In this document: positions 1 through 8,097 of the stretch, piece after piece
How the letters are laid out: each line of letters starts with the position of its first letter
Position numbering within the stretch: the first letter of the stretch is position 1
Assembly (NCBI RefSeq): GCF_003671765.1
Contig: NZ_QPIB01000001.1
Location: 473,541-537,540, forward strand
Origin: Xenophilus sp. E41
Lineage (GTDB): Bacteria; Pseudomonadota; Gammaproteobacteria; Burkholderiales; Burkholderiaceae_C
Reading direction: 5' to 3'
Length of the DNA stretch: 64,000 nucleotides
Made by a program: the position numbers and the translations under genes
The notes under the pieces: model-generated
Database searches by the model: none
Seen by the model: only the letters and a program-made list of their open reading frames with translations
Told to the model about the DNA's origin: nothing

Positions 1-549
1 CGTCTGGTAGTCGATCATCAGCGAGGGCGGCACGCCGAACTCGGCCGTCACGCCGGCCACGTCGCGGCGCTTGCCGTTCATGGTGTCGATGATCGTGATG
101 TGCTCGTCCACCAGCTGCGACAGATCCTTGTCGCCGCTGGACACGATCACCTCCACGCCCTGCGCGGCACCGGTGCGCGCCAGGGTGCCGATCACGTCGT
201 CGGCCTCGACGTCCGGCACGCTGAGCACAGGCCAGCCCAGCAGCTGCACCACCTGGTGGATGGGCTCGATCTGCGTGCGCAGGTCGTCCGGCATGGGCGA
301 GCGGTTGGCCTTGTAGGCGGGATACCAGTCGTCGCGGAAGGTCTTGCCGGGCGCGTCGAAGATGCAGGCCACGTAGTCGGCGCGCACCTCGCGTCGCAGG
401 GCCTGCATCATGTTGATCATTCCGCGGATGGCGCCGGTGGCCGGGCTCTTGCTGTCGCCGGGCACCGCGCGCAGGTCGGGCATGGCATGGAACGCGCGGT
501 ACAGGTAGCTCGATCCGTCGACGAGCAGCAGCGTTTTCTTGTCGGTCAT
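1..549 (-). CDS. polA: DNA polymerase I, N-terminal part (cut by window start)
   Basis: Only the first 183 codons are in the window; the gene runs off the left edge. They cover most of the 5'-3' exonuclease (flap endonuclease) domain: an opening MTDKKTLLLVDGSSYLYRAFHA block with the metal-binding Asp of the DGS motif, then a region with IFDAPGKTFR and YKANR and the VEADDVIGTLA and SSGDKDLSQL acidic motifs that coordinate the two catalytic metals. In the family this domain removes RNA primers and damaged flaps, while the polymerase domain further on fills gaps in lagging-strand synthesis and excision repair. The ATG at 549 starts the conserved N-terminus directly. The gene is divergent from the DUF2782-thrB pair, an arrangement common in Comamonadaceae. 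Identification is firm; the missing part cannot be judged. Confidence 0.95.
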   Translation of the reverse strand, partial: MTDKKTLLLVDGSSYLYRAFHAMPDLRAVPGDSKSPATGAIRGMINMMQALRREVRADYVACIFDAPGKTFRDDWYPAYKANRSPMPDDLRTQIEPIHQVVQLLGWPVLSVPDVEADDVIGTLARTGAAQGVEVIVSSGDKDLSQLVDEHITIIDTMNGKRRDVAGVTAEFGVPPSLMIDYQT

Positions 550-645
550 CGGGGCATTTTGCCGCCTTCGACAGGGCGCCTTCCGACGCATTCGACAGAC
601 AGGCGCGAAGCGCACAGGCTGACAGCGGGGGCATCGGCCGGCACC

Positions 646-651
646 TACAAT
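646..651 (+). promoter_or_regulatory. Possible -10 element (TACAAT) giving a near-leaderless DUF2782-thrB transcript
   Basis: TACAAT lies 7 nt before the ATG at 659, so a transcript started from it would begin at or almost at the start codon. No good -35 is present at 16-18 nt spacing (a CTGACA lies about 21 nt upstream). The ATG has no clear Shine-Dalgarno sequence, which fits a leaderless or near-leaderless message. This is a suggestion from position only. Confidence 0.3.
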
Positions 652-658
652 CCCGCGC

Positions 659-1033
659 ATGAGCTCCAACCGATTCGCCCCCCTGCGCACGGCCCTGCTG
701 GCGCTGGGCTGTCTCCTGCCCCTGGCTACCGTCCACGCCCAGGCGGCCGCGCAGCCCGCCCCCGCGGCGCAACCGGCAGCACCGGCAGGCGACCCGGAGG
801 CGCTCGAAGGCCGCCGCAACCAGAAGATCGAGCACCTGCGCACCGAGGATTCGGGCGCCCGTGTCGACGAGACGCGCTACGGCGGCCGTACCCAGCAGAT
901 CACCGTGACGCCGAAGAACGGCGGCGCCGCCTACGAGGTGCTGCCCAGCGACGGCCAGCGCCAGGGCCGCAACCAGTCGGAATCCGGACCCAGCGGCAAC
1001 GGCCCGCGCGTCTGGAACGTCCTCAAGTTCTGA
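659..1033 (+). CDS. DUF2782 family secreted protein
   Basis: A 124-residue protein with a clear Sec signal peptide: Arg near the N-terminus, a hydrophobic core around residues 11-22, and a likely AHAQA-type cleavage near residue 28 (VHAQA). An Ala/Pro-rich linker follows, then a small domain with QKIEHLRTEDSGARVDETRYGG and a second strand-rich block QQITVTPKN ending in WNVLKF. This is the DUF2782 pattern, a small periplasmic family found beside polA and thrB in Burkholderiales. No biochemical function is established. It is transcribed with thrB, whose GTG start follows 9 nt after its stop. Homology to the family is confident; function is unknown. Confidence 0.85.
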   Translation: MSSNRFAPLRTALLALGCLLPLATVHAQAAAQPAPAAQPAAPAGDPEALEGRRNQKIEHLRTEDSGARVDETRYGGRTQQITVTPKNGGAAYEVLPSDGQRQGRNQSESGPSGNGPRVWNVLKF

Positions 1034-1042
1034 CGGTCCGCG

Positions 1043-2128
1043 GTGGCGGTCTTCACCGAAGTCGGGCCTGAAGCGGCCGGCGCCCTGCTGCGACGCCTCG
1101 GGCTGGGCGAGCTGCACAGCCTGCGCGGCATCGAGGGCGGCATCGAGAACACCAATTACTTCGCCAGCACGGACCAGGGCGAGTACGTCCTGACGCTGTT
1201 CGAGCGCCTGAGCTTCGCCCAGCTGCCCTACTACCTGTGCCTGATGAAGCACCTGGCCGACGCAGGTCTGCCGGTGCCGGCGCCCGCCGCCGACCCGGCC
1301 CAGGCGCCGACCGTGGCGGACGGCACCCATCCCCTCGAAGTCCCGGCCGACGCGCCCTGCGCGCTGCTGCATACCGTGGCCGGCAAGCCGGCGGCCGTGG
1401 TGCAGCGCCTGTCGGGCCGCAGCGAACTGGCCCCCGGCGTGGCGCACTGCCGCGAACTGGGCGCCCTGCTGGCCCGCATGCACCTGGCGGCGCGCGACTT
1501 CCCGCGCATCCAGCCCAACCTGCGCGGCCTGCCCTGGTGGAACGAGACCGCGCCGGTAGTCATGCCCCACCTCGATGCGGCCCAGGCCGCATTGCTCGCG
1601 GGCGAACTGGCCTATCAGAACCATGTGGCGGCCTCGGCCGCCTACGCCGCGTTGCCGCGCGGGCCGGTGCATGCCGACCTGTTCCGCGACAACGCCATGT
1701 TCGCGACCGGCGACGGCACCGATGCGCCGCCGCGCCTCACGGGCGTGTTCGACTTCTACTTCGCCGGCACCGACACCTGGCTGTTCGACCTGGCCGTGTG
1801 CCTGAACGACTGGGCCATCGACCTGCCGACCGGCGTGCCCGACGCCGAGCGCAGCGCCGCCCTGCTCGCCGCCTACGAAACGGTGAGGCCGCTGACGCGC
1901 GCCGAGCGCGAACTGCTGCCCGGCATGCTGCGCGCCGCTGCCTTGCGCTTCTGGATCTCGCGCCTGTGGGATTTCCACCTGCCGCGCGAGGCCAGCATGC
2001 TCAAGCCCCACGACCCGGCGCACTTCGAGCGCGTGCTGCGCCAGCGTGCGCATGCCCCGGTGCGCGTCGCGTCCGCCGAGGTGGCCGAGGGCGCCGAAGC
2101 CGTCGAACAGGCCGTGGAGCCGGCCTGA
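1043..2128 (+). CDS. thrB: Homoserine kinase, aminoglycoside-phosphotransferase-fold type
   Basis: ATP-dependent phosphorylation of L-homoserine to O-phosphohomoserine in threonine biosynthesis, in the cytoplasm. The 361-residue protein is the APH/choline-kinase-fold ThrB of Pseudomonas and Burkholderiales, not the GHMP-kinase type of E. coli. Visible motifs are the N-terminal GIEGGIENTNYFA nucleotide-loop region, then HADLFRDNAMF (catalytic Asp and metal-binding Asn) near residue 213 and GVFDFYFAG with the DFG-like Asp near 236. The start is a GTG at 1043; the sequence from MAVFTEVG matches the usual N-terminus. The last 25 residues are a low-complexity Ala/Glu/Val tail. It lies between the DUF2782 gene (9 nt upstream) and a membrane-protein gene (4 nt downstream), so the three are probably one operon. 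Confidence 0.93.
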   Translation: MAVFTEVGPEAAGALLRRLGLGELHSLRGIEGGIENTNYFASTDQGEYVLTLFERLSFAQLPYYLCLMKHLADAGLPVPAPAADPAQAPTVADGTHPLEVPADAPCALLHTVAGKPAAVVQRLSGRSELAPGVAHCRELGALLARMHLAARDFPRIQPNLRGLPWWNETAPVVMPHLDAAQAALLAGELAYQNHVAASAAYAALPRGPVHADLFRDNAMFATGDGTDAPPRLTGVFDFYFAGTDTWLFDLAVCLNDWAIDLPTGVPDAERSAALLAAYETVRPLTRAERELLPGMLRAAALRFWISRLWDFHLPREASMLKPHDPAHFERVLRQRAHAPVRVASAEVAEGAEAVEQAVEPA

Positions 2129-2132
2129 CGCC

Positions 2133-2930
2133 ATGAAGCTGCTGCTCGTTGCGCCCCGCACCGGCGCCCAATGGGTGCGCGAAGGTCTGCAGACCTTCCG
2201 CCGTGCGCCCATGGCCTTCTTCTCGCTCTTCATGCTGTTCATGTCGGCGATCGCGCTGCTGTCGCGCGTGCCGGTCATCGGCGGCGCGCTGGCCGTGGCG
2301 CTGGCGCCCGCCAGCACGCTGGCCCTGATGGCCGCCGCCGAGCAGGCGAGCTGCCTGCCGCCCGGCCGCGTCACGCCGGATGGGCGACCCGTCACGGCAG
2401 TGCTGTTCATGTCGGCACTGGGCGCCGTGCGCAGCCGGGTGCGGCCTCTGGTGGCGCTGGGCGCGCTGTACGGCATCGCCGTGACGCTGGCCGGCCTGCT
2501 CGCCAGCGCGATCGCGGGTGACCCGATGGCCGGCGCCTTCGATGCGCAGGGCGCGCCCAAGCCCGAGGTGATCCAGAGCGGGGCCTTCCAGTTCGCGATG
2601 CTGCTGCGCATGGCGCTGTACCTGCCGGTCGCGCTGGCTTTCTGGCACGCACCCGCGCTGGTCCACTGGCACGCGGTGCCGCCGGTCAAGAGCCTGTTCT
2701 TCAGCCTGGTGACCTGCGTGCGCAACTTCGGTGCGATGGCGGTCTACGGCCTGGTGTGGTTCGCCGTGGTGCTGGCGGGCAGCATCGTGCTGTCGCTGGT
2801 GGCCAGCGTCGCGATGGCCGCCGCGGGCAGCGTGGGCGTGGCGGTGCTGGTCGGCGGCTCCTTCGTGCTCACCGCCATGTTCCTGACCTCGACCTGGTTC
2901 AGCTTCCGCGACTGCTTCCAGGCCGACTGA
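2133..2930 (+). CDS. BPSS1780-family integral membrane protein
   Basis: A 265-residue predicted inner-membrane protein with about six hydrophobic segments: FFSLFMLFMSAIALLSRV, VIGGALAVALAPASTLALMAAA, VALGALYGIAVTLAGLLASA, a segment around MALYLPVALAFW, and two long C-terminal segments. The cytoplasmic-looking N-terminus carries the typical GAQWVREGLQTFRRAPM opening of this family, which is common in Burkholderiales and has no assigned function. The ATG at 2133, 4 nt after the thrB stop, is chosen over an in-frame ATG 87 nt upstream that would lie inside thrB. Coupling to thrB suggests co-transcription. The protein converges on uvrD, whose stop is 19 nt away. Confidence 0.82.
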   Translation: MKLLLVAPRTGAQWVREGLQTFRRAPMAFFSLFMLFMSAIALLSRVPVIGGALAVALAPASTLALMAAAEQASCLPPGRVTPDGRPVTAVLFMSALGAVRSRVRPLVALGALYGIAVTLAGLLASAIAGDPMAGAFDAQGAPKPEVIQSGAFQFAMLLRMALYLPVALAFWHAPALVHWHAVPPVKSLFFSLVTCVRNFGAMAVYGLVWFAVVLAGSIVLSLVASVAMAAAGSVGVAVLVGGSFVLTAMFLTSTWFSFRDCFQAD

Positions 2931-2949
2931 GGCGCCGACCGGCCCCGCT

Positions 2950-5343
2950 TCAGACGGGCGTGAGCTTGGCCACGCTCAGCGCCAGCCACTTGATGCCGTG
3001 GCGGCCGAACTTCACCTGTGCCCGCGCGTCGTCGCCCGTGCCTTCGAGCGCCAGCACCGCGCCCTCGCCGAACTTGTTGTGGAAGACCTGCATGCCGACA
3101 CGCAGGCCGTGCGAGGGAGCCGCCTTCTGCGGCACGGGCGCTGCAGGCGCGCCGCTGTAATAGGAGCCGAATCCGCCTCCAGCCCCCGCCCCGCCTGCGC
3201 GACCAGCTATCGAATTCATAGCGCCTCCGGCGAACTGGCCGAAGCCCGGGTTCTTGGGCGTGAGCCACTTGAGCGCACCCTCGGGCAGCTCGTCGAAGAA
3301 GCGGCTCTTGAGGTTGTAGCGGGTCTGGCCGTGCAGCATGCGCGTCTGCGAGTGGCTCAGGTACAGGCGCTGGCGGGCGCGCGTGATCGCCACGTACATC
3401 AGGCGGCGCTCCTCCTCCAGGCTCTCGTGGTCGCTCATGGAGTTCTCGTGCGGGAAGAGGCCCTCTTCCAGCCCGGTGATGAACACCACGTCGAACTCCA
3501 GGCCCTTGGCGGCGTGCACCGTCATGAGCTGCACCGCGTCCTGCCCGGCCTGGGCCTGGTTGTCGCCGGATTCGAGCGCGGCGTGCGTGAGGAAGGCGGC
3601 CAGCGGGCTGAGCGTTTCACCCGTCTCCGCGTCGGGCGCCAGGGGTTCGTCCAGCGAGGGCCGTGACGGGTCCAGGCCCTGGCTGGCCGGCGACTGGCGC
3701 AGTTCGTCCACCGGCAGCGCGACGGCATCACGGCCGAAGCCTTCCTGCGTGACGAAGCTCTCGGCCGCGTTGACCAGTTCCTCCAGGTTCTCCAGCCGGT
3801 CGGCGCCTTCGCGGTCGGCCTTGTAGTGCTCGATCAGGCCGCTGGCGTCGAGCACCAGTTCGATGATCTCCTTGAGCGACAGGCCCTGCGTCTGTTCGCG
3901 CAGCACGTCGATCTTGGCGACGAAGGCGGCCAGGTTGGCGCCGGCCTTGCCGCTCATGCCCTCCACCGCCTTGTAGAGCGAGGCGCCGCGCGCGCGGGCC
4001 GTGTCCTGCAGCACCTCGATGCTGCGCGCGCCGATGCCGCGCGGCGGGAAATTGACCACGCGCAGGAAGCTGGTGTCGTCGTCGGGGTTCTCCAGCAGGC
4101 GCAGGTAGGCCAGCGCATGCTTGATCTCGGCGCGCTCGAAGAAGCGCAGCCCGCCGTACACGCGGTACGGCACCGCGGCATTGAAGAGCGCCGTCTCGAT
4201 CACGCGGCTCTGCGCATTGCTGCGGTAGAGCACGGCGATCTCCTTGCGGTCGATCCCGTCGCGCACCAGCTGGCGCATCTCCTCGACCATCCACTGCGCC
4301 TCGGCGAAGTCGCTGGTCGACTCGTACACGCGCACCGGCTCGCCAGGGCCCTGGTCCGTGCGCAGGTTCTTGCCCAGGCGCTTGGTGTTGCGGCTGATGA
4401 GCTCGTTGGCGGAGTCGAGGATGTTGCTGAAGCTGCGGTAGTTCTGCTCCAGCTTGATCTGGTGGTGCACGTCGAACTCGCGCACGAAGTCGCTCATGTT
4501 GCCCACCCGCGCACCGCGGAAGGCGTAGATGCTCTGGTCGTCGTCGCCCACCGCCAGCACGCTGTTGGGCCCGGGCACGAAGCGGCCGTCCACCGTGTGG
4601 CCGGCCAGCATCTTGATCCAGGCGTACTGCAGCCGGTTGGTGTCCTGGAACTCGTCGATCAGGATGTGGCGGAAGCGCCGCTGGTAGTGCTCGCGCACCG
4701 GGTCGTTGTCGCGCAGCAGCTCGTAGCTGCGCAGCATCAGCTCGCCGAAGTCGACCACGCCCTCGCGCTGGCACTGTTCCTCGTACAGCTGGTAGAGCTC
4801 GATCTTCTTGCGGTCGTCCTCGCTGCGGGCCTCGATGTCGCGCGGGCGCAGCCCGTCCTCCTTGGCGCCGGCGATGAACCACTGCGTCTGCTTCGCAGGA
4901 AAGCGCTCGTCGTCGACGTTGAACTGCTTCATCAGCCGCTTGATGGCCGACAGCTGGTCCTGCGTGTCCAGGATCTGGAAGCTCTGCGGCAGGCCGGCCA
5001 GCTTCCAGTGCGCGCGCAGGAAGCGGTTGCACAGGCCGTGGAAGGTGCCGATCCACATGCCGCGCACGTTCACCGGCAGCAGCGCCGACAGGCGCGTCAT
5101 CATTTCCTTGGCCGCCTTGTTGGTGAAGGTCACGGCCAGCACGCCGCCCGGCGACACCTGCCCGGTCGACAGCAGCCAGGCGATGCGGGTGGTGAGCACG
5201 CGCGTCTTGCCCGAACCGGCCCCCGCCAGGATGAGGGCATTGCCCTCGGGCAGCGTGACGGCAGCGCGCTGCTCGTCGTTCAGGGTGGCAAGGAGGGGGG
5301 AATCGGCCGCGGCGGGCCCGGCGTCGTGGCCAGGAAAGGACAT
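2950..5343 (-). CDS. uvrD: DNA helicase II (UvrD/PcrA/Rep superfamily 1)
   Basis: A 3'-5' ATP-dependent DNA helicase of nucleotide-excision and mismatch repair. The 797-residue protein has the full superfamily 1 set: the LNDEQRAAV Q-motif, Walker A GAGSGKT (about residues 41-47), motif Ia TFTNKAAKEM, Walker B LIDEFQDTN, motif III VGDDDQSIYAFRGA, motif IV QNYRS and motifs V/VI LMTVHAAKGLEF and VAITRARQRLYL. The C-terminal VFHNKFGEGAVL tudor-like module that ends PcrA/UvrD proteins is intact. The linker around residues 708-725 is encoded by a copy of a dispersed intergenic repeat (3169-3222), giving an AMNSIAGRAGGAGAGGG stretch. The ATG at 5343 gives MSFPGHDAG. It is convergent with the membrane-protein gene downstream. 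Confidence 0.95.
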   Translation of the reverse strand: MSFPGHDAGPAAADSPLLATLNDEQRAAVTLPEGNALILAGAGSGKTRVLTTRIAWLLSTGQVSPGGVLAVTFTNKAAKEMMTRLSALLPVNVRGMWIGTFHGLCNRFLRAHWKLAGLPQSFQILDTQDQLSAIKRLMKQFNVDDERFPAKQTQWFIAGAKEDGLRPRDIEARSEDDRKKIELYQLYEEQCQREGVVDFGELMLRSYELLRDNDPVREHYQRRFRHILIDEFQDTNRLQYAWIKMLAGHTVDGRFVPGPNSVLAVGDDDQSIYAFRGARVGNMSDFVREFDVHHQIKLEQNYRSFSNILDSANELISRNTKRLGKNLRTDQGPGEPVRVYESTSDFAEAQWMVEEMRQLVRDGIDRKEIAVLYRSNAQSRVIETALFNAAVPYRVYGGLRFFERAEIKHALAYLRLLENPDDDTSFLRVVNFPPRGIGARSIEVLQDTARARGASLYKAVEGMSGKAGANLAAFVAKIDVLREQTQGLSLKEIIELVLDASGLIEHYKADREGADRLENLEELVNAAESFVTQEGFGRDAVALPVDELRQSPASQGLDPSRPSLDEPLAPDAETGETLSPLAAFLTHAALESGDNQAQAGQDAVQLMTVHAAKGLEFDVVFITGLEEGLFPHENSMSDHESLEEERRLMYVAITRARQRLYLSHSQTRMLHGQTRYNLKSRFFDELPEGALKWLTPKNPGFGQFAGGAMNSIAGRAGGAGAGGGFGSYYSGAPAAPVPQKAAPSHGLRVGMQVFHNKFGEGAVLALEGTGDDARAQVKFGRHGIKWLALSVAKLTPV
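3169..3222 (+). repeat. Dispersed repeat family A, copy 1, inside the uvrD coding sequence
   Basis: Read on the plus strand the copy starts CGAATCCGCCTCCAGC, continues through CTGCGCGACCAGCTATCG and ends with AATTCATAGC. It matches the intergenic copies at 54635-54688 and 28148-28202 along its length. Here it lies within uvrD, antisense to the repeat's usual reading, and is translated in frame. Confidence 0.8.
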
Positions 5344-5404
5344 CCCGGCATTGTAGGAACGCGGGGGTGACGCCGCCCACCGCCGCGCGCAAGCCCGCGG
5401 GCGC

Positions 5405-5851
5405 TCAGGTGCCGAGCTTGAAGGTGCCCTTCATCACGGCGGCGTGCCCGGGGAAGGAGCAGAAGAAGGTGTAGGACTCGCCGGCCTTGAGCCTGGCGAC
5501 ATCGACCGCCACGGTGTCGCTCTGGCCGGGCCCGACGACCTTGGTGTGGGCCAGCACGCGCGTGTCGCCCGCCTTGACGTACTGGTTGGCTAGGCCCGCG
5601 GCCACGCCGTCGGCCGCCACGGCCTGGACGTCGGCCGTCTTCGCCAGCACCCAGTTGTGGCCCATGGCCTGGATCGGCAGCTTGCCGGCATGCCTGATCT
5701 GCACGCTGAAGCTCTTGCATTCCTTGGGCACGACGATCTCCTTCTTGTCGAACTGCATGGCGTCGTTGCCTTCGACGGTGATGGCGCAGTCGGCGGCCTG
5801 GGCGGCGATGCAGGCCAGGGCGAGGCCGGCGGCGATGAGCGGGGACTTCAT
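5405..5851 (-). CDS. azu: Azurin (type 1 blue copper protein)
   Basis: A periplasmic electron carrier, 148 residues including a signal peptide ([19 protein letters not shown], cleavage after AQA). The mature part starts [20 protein letters not shown] as in azurins. Copper ligands are visible: His in GHNWV, then Cys, His and Met in [14 protein letters not shown]; the Cys pair of the structural disulfide is also present (near the N-terminus and in KECKS). The ATG at 5851 is chosen because it begins the signal peptide and has an AAGGAA ribosome site 8 nt upstream; a longer in-frame reading would add 45 non-conserved residues. It is divergent from ompW, with an FNR-type site between them, fitting oxygen-responsive expression. 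Confidence 0.93.
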   Translation of the reverse strand: MKSPLIAAGLALACIAAQAADCAITVEGNDAMQFDKKEIVVPKECKSFSVQIRHAGKLPIQAMGHNWVLAKTADVQAVAADGVAAGLANQYVKAGDTRVLAHTKVVGPGQSDTVAVDVARLKAGESYTFFCSFPGHAAVMKGTFKLGT

Positions 5852-5942
5852 GGTGCGGTGTTCCTTGATGACGTTGGCGGCCCGCCACCCTTCGGCGGCG
5901 ATGGCGCTGCGGCGATTCTGGGCGGGGCGCGCGGTCGCGTTC

Positions 5943-5956
5943 ATGACCTGGGTCAA
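5943..5956. promoter_or_regulatory. Candidate FNR/Anr-type operator between azurin and ompW
   Basis: The plus strand reads ATGACCTGGGTCAA, on the minus strand TTGACCCAGGTCAT. This is nine of ten positions of the TTGAC-N4-GTCAA form of the FNR/Anr half-site pair. It lies about 92 bp upstream of the azurin start and 110 bp upstream of ompW. Both genes are classical targets of anaerobic regulators in other proteobacteria, which is the reason to take the site seriously. Confidence 0.5.
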
Positions 5957-6066
5957 GGGCAGGCGCCGCGCGCCCGAGGCACCCACGCAGCTTGCGCGCC
6001 CTCAAGGACGGCGCCGGGCATGCGTTTCACACTGGCCCGGCAGATTCACCACAACAAACCGATGCC

Positions 6067-6735
6067 ATGACATTGCTTTCCCGCCTCTCTCGCCTCGCCA
6101 CACCGATCGCGCTCGCCGCCGCCGTGCTCGCCCCGTCCGCCCAGGCACAGACCACCGACACGCAGGGCCCGTGGCTGGTCCGCCTGCGCGCCGTGCGGCT
6201 GGACATGGCCAACAAGTCCGACGCCATTCCCTCGCTCGCCGTGCCGCCGAATGCCATCACGGTGAACGACAAGACGATTCCCGAAGTGGACGTGAGCTAC
6301 TTCTTCACGCCGAACATCGCGGCCGAGCTCGTGCTCACGGTGCCGCAGAAGCAGCGCGTGACGGTGCAGCAGAGCGCGCTGGGCGGGCCGACCGACATCG
6401 GCAGCTTCAAGCACCTGCCGCCCACGCTGATGCTCCAGTACCACTTCCGGCCCGACGCGACGGTCCGGCCGTACGTCGGCGCCGGCATCAACTACACGCG
6501 GCTGAGCGGCGTGAACCTGGTCGTGCCGACCGTCGGCCGGCTGGACCTCGAGCGCAACAGCTGGGGACTGGCCGTGGGCGGCGGCGTCGACATCGCCCTG
6601 GCGAAGAACTGGTTCCTGAACTTCGACGTCAAGAAGGTGCAGATCCGCTCCGACGTCCAGCTCGGCACGCAGAAGGTGTCGCAGGTCAAGGTCGACCCCT
6701 GGCTGTTCGGCGTGGGCGTGGGCTACCGCTTCTAG
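6067..6735 (+). CDS. ompW: OmpW-family outer membrane protein
   Basis: A 222-residue outer-membrane beta-barrel precursor. The signal peptide ([20 protein letters not shown] to SAQAQ) is followed by [12 protein letters not shown], the conserved opening strand of OmpW. Typical OmpW signatures follow: [55 protein letters not shown] and a C-terminal [11 protein letters not shown] strand ending in Phe, the outer-membrane assembly signal. OmpW forms a narrow eight-stranded channel linked to uptake of hydrophobic solutes and to stress or anoxia responses. The ATG at 6067 opens the signal peptide. It is divergent from azurin with a candidate FNR site between, and followed by a terminator hairpin at 6818-6849. 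Confidence 0.92.
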   Translation: MTLLSRLSRLATPIALAAAVLAPSAQAQTTDTQGPWLVRLRAVRLDMANKSDAIPSLAVPPNAITVNDKTIPEVDVSYFFTPNIAAELVLTVPQKQRVTVQQSALGGPTDIGSFKHLPPTLMLQYHFRPDATVRPYVGAGINYTRLSGVNLVVPTVGRLDLERNSWGLAVGGGVDIALAKNWFLNFDVKKVQIRSDVQLGTQKVSQVKVDPWLFGVGVGYRF

Positions 6736-6817
6736 GCCGCGCCGCGGCCGGCGCCATAGCGGCGGCCGTATGACCACCATACAGGCGGGGCCAAAGCGCC
6801 CTGCCCTACACTCGGTC

Positions 6818-6849
6818 ACCGGGCCCAAGTTTCTTGCGCCCGGTTTTTT
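6818..6849 (+). terminator. Rho-independent terminator between ompW and guaC (terminator or attenuator)
   Basis: A perfect 7-bp stem ACCGGGC / GCCCGGT encloses a C-C mismatch and a second 4-bp stem CAAG / CTTG with a TTT loop, followed at once by six T residues (6844-6849). It lies 82 nt after the ompW stop and 94 nt before the guaC start. It can end ompW transcription; its place in the guaC leader also allows attenuation. Confidence 0.85.
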
Positions 6850-6943
6850 GTGGCCGCCGCACTGCCGGACGGGCCGCGGAACCGGCCAGGCCAAGCGCTC
6901 CATCGTTCGCCGTCAACGACCTTCATCAAGGAGAGCTTGGGTC

Positions 6944-7921
6944 ATGGAAATCTTCGACTACGACAACGTCCTGCTGCTGCCGCGCAAGTGCCGCGTGGAG
7001 AGCCGGTCCGAATGCGACGCCAGCGTCGAGCTCGGCGGGCGCAGCTTCCGCATCCCCGTCGTGCCCGCCAACATGAAGACGGTGGTCGACGAGAAGATCT
7101 GCCTCTGGCTGGCCAGGAACGGCTACTTCTACGTGATGCACCGCTTCGACCTCGACAACGTGAAGTTCGTCGAGCACATGCAGGCGCAGGGCGTGTTCGC
7201 CTCCATCTCGCTGGGCGTGAAGAAGCCCGACTACGACACGGTCGACCAGCTCGTGGCCAAGGGCCTCGTGCCCGACTACATCACGATCGACATCGCGCAC
7301 GGCCATGCCGACAGCGTGAAGAACATGATCGGCTACCTGAAGGAGAAGCTGCCCAAGGCCTTCGTCATCGCCGGCAACGTGGGCACGCCCGAGGCGGTGA
7401 TCGACCTGGAGAACTGGGGCGCCGACGCGACCAAGGTCGGCATCGGCCCGGGCAAGGTGTGCATCACCAAGCTCAAGACCGGCTTCGGCACGGGCGGCTG
7501 GCAGCTGTCGGCGCTCAAGTGGTGCGCGCGCGTGGCCACCAAGCCCATCATTGCCGACGGCGGCATCCGCGAGCACGGCGACATCGCCAAGAGCATCCGC
7601 TTCGGCGCCACCATGGTCATGATCGGCTCGCTGCTGGCCGGCCTGGAAGAAAGCCCCGGCGAGACCGTCGTCGTCGACGGCAAGCGCTTCAAGGAGTACT
7701 ACGGCTCGGCCTCGGACTTCAACAAGGGCGAGTACAAGCATGTCGAAGGCAAGCGCATCCTCGAGCCCGTGAAGGGCACGCTGGAAAACGTGCTGCGCGA
7801 GATGCAGGAAGACGTGCAGAGCTCCATCAGCTACGCGGGCGGGCGCAAGCTGATGGATGTGCGCAAGGTCAACTACGTGATCCTGGGCGGCGACAACGCC
7901 GGCGAACACCTGCTGATGTGA
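6944..7921 (+). CDS. guaC: GMP reductase
   Basis: NADPH-dependent deamination of GMP to IMP, returning guanine nucleotides to the common purine pool. The 325-residue protein has the IMPDH/GMPR barrel: [14 protein letters not shown] at the start, [11 protein letters not shown], the phosphate-binding GNVGTPEAV, the catalytic Cys loop GPGKVCITK, then [21 protein letters not shown] and the EYYGSAS phosphate loop. There are no CBS domains, which separates it from IMP dehydrogenase. The length and the [11 protein letters not shown] form resemble the Firmicutes-type GuaC more than the 347-residue E. coli enzyme. The ATG at 6944 has an AGGAGA ribosome site. A strong terminator hairpin lies in the leader; tRNA-Ala follows 43 nt after the stop. 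Confidence 0.93.
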   Translation: MEIFDYDNVLLLPRKCRVESRSECDASVELGGRSFRIPVVPANMKTVVDEKICLWLARNGYFYVMHRFDLDNVKFVEHMQAQGVFASISLGVKKPDYDTVDQLVAKGLVPDYITIDIAHGHADSVKNMIGYLKEKLPKAFVIAGNVGTPEAVIDLENWGADATKVGIGPGKVCITKLKTGFGTGGWQLSALKWCARVATKPIIADGGIREHGDIAKSIRFGATMVMIGSLLAGLEESPGETVVVDGKRFKEYYGSASDFNKGEYKHVEGKRILEPVKGTLENVLREMQEDVQSSISYAGGRKLMDVRKVNYVILGGDNAGEHLLM

Positions 7922-7951
7922 GTGACACGCGCGGCGCGGCGGTACTAGAAT
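7922..7951 (+). promoter_or_regulatory. Promoter of tRNA-Ala
   Basis: GTGACA (7922-7927, five of six -35 positions) and TAGAAT (7946-7951) are 18 nt apart, ending 13 nt before the mature tRNA 5' end. The -35 overlaps the end of guaC. Confidence 0.65.
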
Positions 7952-7964
7952 CGCGCCCTGCGTT

Positions 7965-8040
<76 letters not shown>

Positions 8041-8052
8041 ACGGTTCTCCAG

Positions 8053-8088
8053 AAGGCCCCTGTGCATCGCACCGGGGCCTTTCTTTTT
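8053..8088 (+). terminator. Rho-independent terminator of tRNA-Ala
   Basis: An 8-bp stem AAGGCCCC / GGGGCCTT with an inner GTGC / GCAC extension is followed by TTTCTTTTT. It begins 12 nt after the tRNA CCA. Confidence 0.85.
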
Positions 8089-8097
8089 GGGGGCGGC

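Noticed and set aside
3826..5370. Long rightward open frame (514 codons) opposite uvrD
   Set aside because: A shadow of the high-GC third positions of uvrD; its composition (His/Leu/Val/Ala) is not protein-like and uvrD is conserved over the whole stretch.
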